Source: Membranipora membranacea (taxonomy: Eukaryota > Bryozoa > Gymnolaemata > Cheilostomatida > Membraniporidae). From it: a DNA stretch of 64,000 bases. The DNA is taken from positions 23,309,681 through 23,373,680 of the forward strand of contig OU612071.1 of assembly GCA_914767715.1 (NCBI GenBank), in the 5' to 3' direction. Under the pieces are notes generated by a model. The model was not told the DNA's origin and made no database searches. It worked only from the letters and a program-made list of their open reading frames with translations. The position numbers and the translations under genes were made by a program. Positions 56,144-64,000 of the stretch are shown piece after piece (position 1 is the stretch's first letter; each line of letters begins with the position of its first letter).

Positions 56144-56754
56144 GGTATATAAGGCCCAGTCAATGTAAAGCGATCACCCAGCCATATCAAATTCAAATGG
56201 GGTTAGCAGCATTCAAATTCCTCCGGCTTTTTCGGAAATAGGAGGAGCAGTAGTGATTTTTTTTTAATGGGAATCGGATATACTAATGCGGAAAATTGTG
56301 TGATACACTTGCCCAATAAAGTTTTATTCCAAAAATCGCATTGGAAAGTGGTGAAAATACATCAAAACTGCCCAGTCCCAATGATTTCAAATCATCCGCA
56401 TCAAACTATACGGGCTCTTATTGGTCAATTTAGACGTCTATGATTGATGAGTCAGAGGTTGCCTAGATACCGTTGTCATGATTGAAATTGGAAGTTGTAA
56501 TAAAATCCTATAATCCCAGGTGTGATGAGCCAACATAACAATAGCTATATCATACCTGCTATTCAACTTTATTAATAGGTGTCTGCAAATCACAATTTCT
56601 TATATAAGGCACTTGACCACTTGAGAAAAATATCAAGTGCTTGACATGTAAAACCCGAATGCAGCATCAACTGGCCAGTCTCCGCCTCTAATAACGCTGA
56701 TCAGCCAATGGTCTTGCCTGTCACTACACATGATTAATCCCCGTGCACCCCCTT
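56144..56754 (-). repeat. Right arm of 610-bp inverted repeat
   Basis: 611 bp, reverse complement of 54533-55142. Its inner end starts one base after the LINE fragment's stop codon. Small indels separate the arms, including a replaced stretch opposite the left-arm hairpin. Confidence 0.85.
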
Positions 56755-58139
56755 GCCCGCACTCCACTTTAAGTACAGAGTTGCCTGGGGTCGAGACTGC
56801 TTTTATGACATCTGAATCACACACTAAACAATATTCTTGTTTGACTTGTACCACAGAGACCTGATTTTTCTATGTATTGTCTTCTGCCAGTGTATACACC
56901 GAATTTCACGGATTTATTGTCAGTGATAGCAATAAATCCTTCCATCCAACATCTTGTAAGGTAAATGATCACCACTTTGATCAGCTTGAGAAATTCTAAC
57001 AGGGAAAATTTGGTACCCGCCTAACCGTGTGACTAATATGGTACAATAGCACCTGCCTAGCACCGAATAAAGCGCTGTAAATCTAGTTCGATAAGCATAG
57101 ACGGTCTAGGGTAAAGATAGCTGGTAATTTGAGGATATGCAGCATGAGGAACATTCTAGTTGATCAAAATATTACATCCTAAAAGATAACTAGCTGCTAA
57201 CAATCAAGCACTGGTCTAAAACAAATGGTGACAATGTTGGGGAAATACTATGAAATTACTCAACTACATCTCAATATTTGAACTGAAATAAAACTCACAG
57301 CTCAGTGAAGATGAGTCATACTATGGAATTATCTGTAGGTATAGCCTGCAGTCAGTCACATGTTCTAAGTTCTCAACTATGGATATCAGACCCAAATCTT
57401 CAGTGTACATTCAAGTAGGCCTACTGCAATCTACAAATATCAAAATGGTTTGTCTTAGTTGAAATACTAGTGAAACAGTTCTCAAAACTTGTGAACATGG
57501 ATTTTAGGCTTCTACAGCAGCAAGATTCATCTATGGTATCGACAGCAAACAAACAAGTACGACAGTTTAGTTAGTACCCAATCAGCCATAATTCTACCTA
57601 GCTGCTGATGTTAGACACCACTAGTTGACAGCTGTGGTCATCACCAGGTGACAGCTAGATTTTATCCTCATCTTAGTGGGTGGCCTGATGCTGAGCATCA
57701 AGCTACCTTACAATTTGGTCTAGATAATGGTGTTACGACTTCTCTAATAAAGTACAGGTGAGATTAGCTGCGAAATCAATTCAAATTCAGTGCTATGCAT
57801 CCCCCCCCCCCCAAATAGAAGAGTCAGCCTTGAGCTGTTTGGTTTAACATATTTTAGGTAAGAGAATAATAACAATAGTTTTTCCTACCTGCTTTCCTAC
57901 AGTGATGTGTTTCTTTGTACACATCCTGTTAAACACACAACCATCAATGACTGCTGGATGAAAAAATCCACCTATGCCTGGCTCTCTTGTCATGTTCTTC
58001 TCTGTGGGCTTTCATCACTGTGTGTAGGAGGAAACAGACATTCACAGTTTAATTGTTATGCTATTTGAACAACACTGTTCACATCTACACAGTAGTCAGT
58101 AATCTTTGCTATAGTGTAATCAAAGTATTAATAATCTTT
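56755..58139. other. Unassigned stretch
   Basis: No supported gene. C12 at 57801-57812. Confidence 0.4.
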
Positions 58140-58258
58140 GCTTGCTATTCACTGCCAGGCGATTAGTGCTGCAGGAGTTGTGGGTTCGAGACCCACTGGG
58201 GGAGCTTTCATTGTTGATTGTTCCAGCCCCCAGCACCCTCGGGTGTATACCTCTCCTG
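58140..58258 (+). mobile_element. tRNA-derived SINE, 5'-truncated copy
   Basis: 119 bp matching 58544-58662 with two mismatches. It contains a degenerate B box GGTTCGAGACC (58183-58193) and the following tRNA-unrelated part, but lacks the A-box end. Confidence 0.7.
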
Positions 58259-58278
58259 TGTACTTGTCTACTGACTGA

Positions 58279-58340
58279 CTCATGGAAAGATATGTGACAG
58301 CATGGAAAGACATGCTGACAAGCTGGAAAGACAGCTAAAC
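58279..58340. repeat. Short minisatellite, about 22-bp unit
   Basis: Three imperfect copies of a 'catggaaagacatg.tgaca' unit directly after the first SINE copy. Confidence 0.65.
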
Positions 58341-58513
58341 CTACAACAAGGGGTCCCAGCAATGGGCCATGTAAGGCCAATAACCCTAACACGTACGCTG
58401 TGTTTCATAGGGTGGCAATGGTGGATGGGAATGTGCTGTGGGATGAGAGAACACAATTCCAAGTAGTGAATAGCGGGCTATCTAATTAGCGCCATCGACC
58501 CATTCTTTTTTGG

Positions 58514-58700
58514 GGATGGTGAGATGGCGCAATCGGTTAGCGCGCTTGCTATTCACTGCCAGGCGATTAGTGCCGCAGGAGTTGTGGGTTCGAGTCCCAC
58601 TGGGGGAGCTTTCATTGTTGATTGTTCCAGCCCCCAGCACCCTCGGGTGTATACCTCTCCTGGTGTAATGAAGACAAGATTATGTAACATTCTGACGATG
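58514..58700 (+). mobile_element. tRNA-derived SINE
   Basis: It has an RNA polymerase III A box TGGCGCAATCGG (58525-58536) and B box GGTTCGAGTCC (58587-58597), with a D-arm-like GCGC...GCGC and a T-arm GTGGG...CCCAC. The 5' half resembles tRNA-Ile(TAT). The acceptor strands do not pair and the anticodon region is unlike a tRNA, so it is a SINE head, not a tRNA gene. A tRNA-unrelated body follows to at least 58662; the 3' end is not defined. Confidence 0.65.
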
Positions 58701-59059
58701 ACTAAAGCCAATTCATGAGATGTTAGGCCAAAATTCATTGAAATCCTAACAAGCTATTCTCAGCTATTTTTTCTTTTTCATAGAAAAACAAACACTGATA
58801 AGTAAGATGAAAACAAAAGACTCATGCTGTTGATGTCAACATAAAAACCATGCTGGTGATTTGTGCAGCTTCAAAATATCTATAGTATGATTGAAGTATT
58901 CGGTTACATCTGAGCCTATTCTACCCTATCTAATGTAGGCCTATACCCCAAAGCCACACCATACCTTTATAATTTTACTAGCTTCAGGCTCTGTTCATTT
59001 GGAGGGAAATCAACTCAGTTTTCCCACTCTTCTTTCTGCTAATTTTATATCAGCCTTCT

Positions 59060-59300
59060 TGTAACAATCTAATTGTCGGCAACTTCAATCTTCCAGATAT
59101 TGACTGGAGTAACCATTCTCCAAGATCCTGCATTACACAAATCTTTGCTTTACCTTGTAGATTCCTCTGACTTAGAACAAAATGTCTGAGGATCAACTCA
59201 CAGACATGGCAATACGCTAGATCTAGTCCTGACCAATCTGGCTACTCAGACCACCACCTTATAACCTTCGAACTCTACGCCAAAGCCCCTGTTTCTCACG
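59060..59300 (+). pseudogene. LINE endonuclease domain relic
   Basis: One frame reads NLIVGNFNLPDIDWSN and, 50 codons later, YSDHHLITFEL. In between, another frame reads DSSDLEQNV and RHGNTLDLVLTNLA. APE-type endonucleases of CR1/Jockey LINEs have 'vGDFNlP.i.W', 'ld.f..Q.v..pTR..n.LDLvlt' and 'SDH..i.f' in this order. The catalytic Asp of GDFN is Asn, and there are two frame changes and a stop. It is separated from the RT pieces at 54-56 kb, so it may be another copy. Confidence 0.7.
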
Positions 59301-62300
59301 CCATAAGTAACAACAACACCCTCCCATATCATATATTCAAAAATGCAAAAATTTCTGAGATGAGATGGAAAACTCAAACCATCCACTTGGATATCCATGC
59401 AGAGAAACGGTTTGGGAGATATCACATAGGCAAAACCTAGCCGACAGTATCCTACTGATGAAAACCTTGGAAGCAATCAAAATACTGTGATTTTCTTGTT
59501 AACTGTGATTACAAATCTTATATAAGAGCATGCATGAAATAAACATTTAAATAATCAGAGGAACTGCTCCGGCTTGTAAGCTTCAAAATGAGCCCAAGAA
59601 CAGCTCAATTGGTCAATCAGGACTGAAGTTGTAACTTATCCAAGTAAGGCCTTGCTGACGCTCCCTCGAGGACCTTGCGCAGGGGGTTTGATCAATGAAC
59701 TAGGTTTAGTTCATTGGTGTGATGTCATAGACATACATTCTGCGTATATGCCTAGCATTAGAAACTTTGGAAACGAGTTGAAATCCACAACAGCTCCTGA
59801 GTAATTAGAGATTAAATAGAGATTAACTCAATGCAAAAAGTCGAAGAATATTAACAAATTTTTCGTGGTTTCACTTTGACAGTTCCATATACATAAAATT
59901 AACGAATATTGCTCAAAAACCCTGATGTGACCTTACACCCAGGCTTTCCGATATAATGAGCGATTATTGAAAGGGTCTACTTCAATACCTCATAACACAG
60001 CTTGTTATGAGGTCTAGTTTTCAACTTATTTAAACCAATTGCATTCATTTTTAACTGTATTACAAAGTCACACTCTGTGAAACACTAGCTAGAATGGGGC
60101 AAATTACACTTATCACATAATAATTAACAACAAAAACAAAATTTTAAAACTTCAGCGAGTTGGGTGCGGCAGTGTGACGCCAGCAGGAGACTTTCAGGGT
60201 CCCCCAGACCAACCCAGCGTGCAAGGTGATGCACAACCAGATATAGAGCCCAGCCATCTTGTCATGTATGTCTAAAGAGACAGAGCGATTTAAGTCTGCC
60301 TGTAGTCTGATTATCTCTGGTACATTGCTGCCAAATTAAACCAGGATCAAACAACATTCAGACAGAAACATCAAAACCAGTCACACATCTATATGGTCTA
60401 ATTTGTTACACAGGCAGCGTACCTGAGTTATTTAGGCTTCAAACATGAACACGTTCTCTACACAATCCAAGCCAACAATGGGTCAATGACATGCAGCTGG
60501 GTTTTGAGGTACTGGAGCAAACGAACAAACATCATGGCCGACACCAATATAATTTTGGAAACACTGCGACAATGAGCAGTCAACACTAAACCCTCTTCAC
60601 ACTCCTACCAACCAGGCCCTTCCTGGAACCCACACCACCAGTAGCAATTTGTTATAAGCAGCAACAAAAAGCAGTTAAATAGTTATTTGCAACAGATAAC
60701 CCATAAGTATTAGGCCTACTTCTTTGTGTGCAAATAATTTATAGATAGAAGATGAAAAAAATAGACAAACCAAGGAGTAAAAAAATCTTTTCTCCTTGAA
60801 CCAGGGAGAACTCTCCCTGCTTGAACAACAAAAATAGATACCATCTACTTAAATTCCACACTCTATATAGTTGTACAAATACTCACATGCACTAGACATT
60901 CGTCATCAACATGGTCGGAATACATTGTTAGGCCCTTTCTTCCAACCACCAGTCACACCTGCACCAACGAGTCATATCTTGACCAAGGAGTACTCCCTGT
61001 CTTGACTGATCCATGTGCCTGGTTAAAGTTCAGATATGTTCTGATCTATCTGATTGGTCAAAATATTCTCACAAAAATAATATATAGGGCAGAGTGCAGA
61101 CAACTCTTTAGATTTTCACTTTTTGTCACTTTATTGTATTGCTTCTTTTGGGCTCCCTGCACACAAAGCTGTCTTCAATTTCTTCAGAGCAAATAGCGCA
61201 ATCTTCAATTTTAAAACTTCCATCTTCAGACTCAATTCTTCAAAACAACTGGACCGTGGTGTTATCTAAGCTCATTTCTGCTTAGAATGACCCATGTGCT
61301 TGAGTTTTGGTTTTGTTTTGATAGGCTGACGAGTTTAAGTTTGTTATTACTTGGAGTTGTACGTCCAAAACACCTTATCTGAATAGCTAATTCCAAATTG
61401 TTTGACTGAATTTCAGTCTAAAATCTTTTATTGATTTTTCAATTAATCTGACTAATTCTTTTTTTCAACTTTAAAACACTCAATCTTCAATATTCAGTAA
61501 AATAAGCGGGAGCCCCTTCTTTGTAGATCAGGGAGTTTGTCCCCAACCCCATTATTACATTGTTTCAGGTTTAGATATTGTTTAGATAGTGTATGGATGT
61601 ATGTGTATGTATACCACTTTTAAGTCACTTTTGTCACTTTGCACAATACTCGAGGCTTGCATTGCCACCCGCTCACTAAAAAGTATTTGCGTAAAAAGGC
61701 TAACTCCGTTAACCCTCAATTTACATCTAACATATTTAAGACACACCTTCTACCGTCATATGCGTGCACACATGTTAAGTTACCGTTCTTAAACTATATC
61801 TTTTCAACCTATATAAGCTAAGAAGTCGACTGATCACGCACAAGGCAGAAAAGAATGGATGAAAGTATCATATTATCTGGCATTGACTTACCTGGAGTTG
61901 TCCTTCAATTATGAAGTTATGATGTTTCATGCTTTGTTATTCCTATTGAATATACTATTTTTACAGCTCCCTACTTTTTGTGTTTTTCATTAAATTAAAA
62001 ATGTTATTAACGTCCCATTTTAATGTTTGACGATGTCATGGGTTCTGTTGGGTCCAAATAATCGTACTACACACACAATGCACTTAATCAGTGCTATAAT
62101 AATGATAACAGCTGGCGTCAGTTTTAACAAGGATTATAACAGCTGATTACCTATAACTCTTTGGTTTTAACTCTAGTGATATACAATCCAAAGTGCACAA
62201 CACACAACACAACAATTTTGAGGCAAGCAGACATCAAGAAAGGGGTGTCATAGATTATTGTTATCTGCATTAAAACAAACTATCACTGTAGTCGAAACAG

Positions 62301-62509
62301 CATACTCTCTGAGAATTTATGTTTTTTGAATCTCGAATGTCAATAGATAACGATGAGTCTTGAAAAATGATTTTATCCAGTATAAAAAACTGTGCAGCTG
62401 TTGAGTATTATCAATTGATAGTATGTTTGAGGACTTAGTCCCTGATATATGTCAGGGTGACAATTTTTAAAGCATACACCAGTACTATTAAAACAATGAA
62501 TACCAGCTT
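59301..62509. other. Unassigned stretch
   Basis: About 3.2 kb in which I see no supported gene, RNA or repeat family. Short frames (up to 67 codons near 61589) lack motifs. Confidence 0.4.
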
Positions 62510-63000
62510 TTGAACAATATAATATCAGATCTTCAATCAAGTGTTTTGTCATACAACTTTATTTTCAATATCAATGACACTCATGTACATAAAAAAACAC
62601 ACGATTGTATCAGTCCTGCAAGCATTATCAATCTTCTTTACCGTAGAACATTCACAGTATGTCTGAATAATTACGGTAATACATGTTCAGACATGTTTGA
62701 CGCTGTCCCATTCTGCCAAGACATGCTCGTCACAAGGCAACTTGTCAACATGTTATCAAACAGGATGAATACCAGACAGAATTACTGTACTGGAGGAATG
62801 GCAAAAAATCGACAATAAAAACTTTCTGCGGTGATAGCTCAACCAGAGAAAATGTTTTCATCACCATCTCTGAGGGTAGTCGCTACCATGATAAAATCAT
62901 ATACAGGGATCTGAGTATTACTAGAATTTTTCGAGAGATCTACACCAACGCTTCCAACTTCATACAAATAACTATGCTTGATCCATGGAAAAGAAGCTAG
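62510..63000 (+). other. Weak coding-like region, unrecognised
   Basis: A 102-codon ATG frame (62510-62818) is followed in another frame by FITISEGSRYHDKIIYRDLS and NFIQITMLDPWKRS to a stop near 63000. The composition looks more protein-like than its surroundings, but no family, splice site or promoter supports a gene. Confidence 0.25.
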
Positions 63001-63145
63001 GGTGGTGAAAGTTGCTGACGTTTTTGAACGTGGCAAAAATGAGATGACAGAGTCAGTATTCTTTAAGCCTTGGATCAATAATTTGACACTCAACATCATC
63101 TTCCTTCAAACCTCATTTTGAACACGAGGTGATGGTACAATTTAT

Positions 63146-63262
63146 AATCCATAAGTCCATAAATCCATATCCATATCCATATCCATATCCATATCCATAT
63201 CCATATCCATATCCATATCCATATCCATATCCACATCCATATCTAAATCCATAAATCCATAA
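63146..63262. repeat. (ATCCAT)n hexamer satellite
   Basis: Near-perfect hexamer units from about 63164 to 63242 (about 13 copies), with degenerate 'aaatccat' units at both edges. Open frames through it (YG repeats on the minus strand) are artefacts. Confidence 0.95.
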
Positions 63263-64000
63263 TCTTATAAATATTAATGATTTTACATTATAGTTAAACA
63301 AAATCCACAAGAAAATTAGAAGAATAGAAACAAAAGGCAGTGGATATTCTAGTTTGTATCAACTGATTTGTCTGTTGATTGAAAGCCCAGCAGTTTTGAA
63401 TTTGACACGCTATACTAAAATTAAGTGTTGATGCTAATTCCATGTATCCAATTTGGCACTCAAACGATGCCACATCAACATATGGAAACATTGTGATTTT
63501 GAAATAGCATTCAATGCACACAAAATTTTGCTATACTGAAGTATTACTAAGCAAAAGTAATGGAAAAAATTCATGCAGCAGCAGTGAATTTTTGTCAATT
63601 CTAACTTTAATAAGATCCGAAAATTAACAAGTGATATTATCAATACACACAATTACTGGTCAATTAAATTTGATTTTGATTCTGCAAGGTTTTGGTAACT
63701 TTGGTCTTAGCCTTGTATGGTATTTTTAAATAAGCCTATCGTATACCATGCTCACTGAGTTGGAACTTTAGCGACAGAGGACTGGGGACTAGGAGGAATA
63801 AAGTTTCCTTAAACAAACTTGTCAAATTGATGATAATCTAGAGCAGCAGCATTTAACTCAGGATGGCAGCATTAGAGCTGCAACAACTTAATATCCAATT
63901 GTTTCCTCTACTCTTTTTTCTCTATGATACTTTTAAATTTCTTGCCACAAGTTGGTATTACTGGTATGTGGGGTAGAGTGAATAGTGTATTCGTCGGCAA
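63263..64000. other. Unassigned stretch to window end
   Basis: No supported feature. Frames of 72-75 codons on the minus strand lack motifs. Confidence 0.4.

Noticed and set aside
58514-58610. Functional tRNA gene with A and B boxes
   Set aside because: The acceptor strands do not pair, the anticodon arm is not tRNA-like, and a near-identical truncated copy with the same downstream body lies nearby. A SINE explains it.
63113-63310. Minus-strand frame with a YG repeat protein
   Set aside because: Produced by the ATCCAT hexamer satellite.

Overview
This looks like a window of an AT-rich animal nuclear genome, most likely a marine invertebrate; the phylum cannot be fixed from the sequence. The signs are GT-AG introns, micro- and minisatellites, a tRNA-derived SINE, and fragments of many metazoan transposon superfamilies. 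No conserved single-copy host gene was recognised. Almost everything that can be named is a mobile element or its wreckage. Family calls were made by reading translations and remembering family motifs, without any search.

The clearest feature is a nearly intact Ty3/gypsy LTR retrotransposon at 31625-36838. It has two 226-bp LTRs that read as identical, a 5-bp target duplication (ATTAT), a primer-binding site matching tRNA-Ser(GCT), and gag, protease, RT, RNase H and integrase in order. Two frame breaks interrupt it, one upstream of the nucleocapsid zinc knuckles and one in a T6 run inside the integrase core.

Layout. 0-10.9 kb: piggyBac-like transposase 3' ends and their shared 1.4-kb 3' flank (copies at 1 and 9449), plus a second repeat pair (2276/5188). 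12.7-20.7 kb: relics of Merlin/IS1595-like, P-element/THAP9-like, MULE and CACTA transposases, and a 342-bp palindromic MITE. 21.7-26.1 kb: a DDE transposase relic with a 268-codon open frame and flanking repeats, largely duplicated at 45.7-51.1 kb. 26.6-30.6 kb: a PIF1-type helicase relic and the second copy of an 850-bp repeat also present at 13.4 kb. 31.6-36.8 kb: the gypsy element. 37.5-43.2 kb: YqaJ-nuclease, Walker-A, FLYWCH and P-element C-terminal relics. 44.2 kb: a LINE 3' end on the minus strand, then a possible small two-exon gene with CCAAT and TATA boxes at 44.7-45.1 kb. 53.9-56.8 kb: LINE reverse-transcriptase pieces, one of them enclosed by 610-bp inverted arms. 58.1-59.3 kb: two SINE copies and a LINE endonuclease relic. 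The last 4.7 kb are mostly unassigned, with a hexamer satellite.

The parts do not form one pathway. They record repeated insertion, nesting, duplication and decay. The best evidence of recent activity is the gypsy element and a 452-bp MITE (24828-25279) whose empty site survives in the paralogous copy near 48.97 kb.
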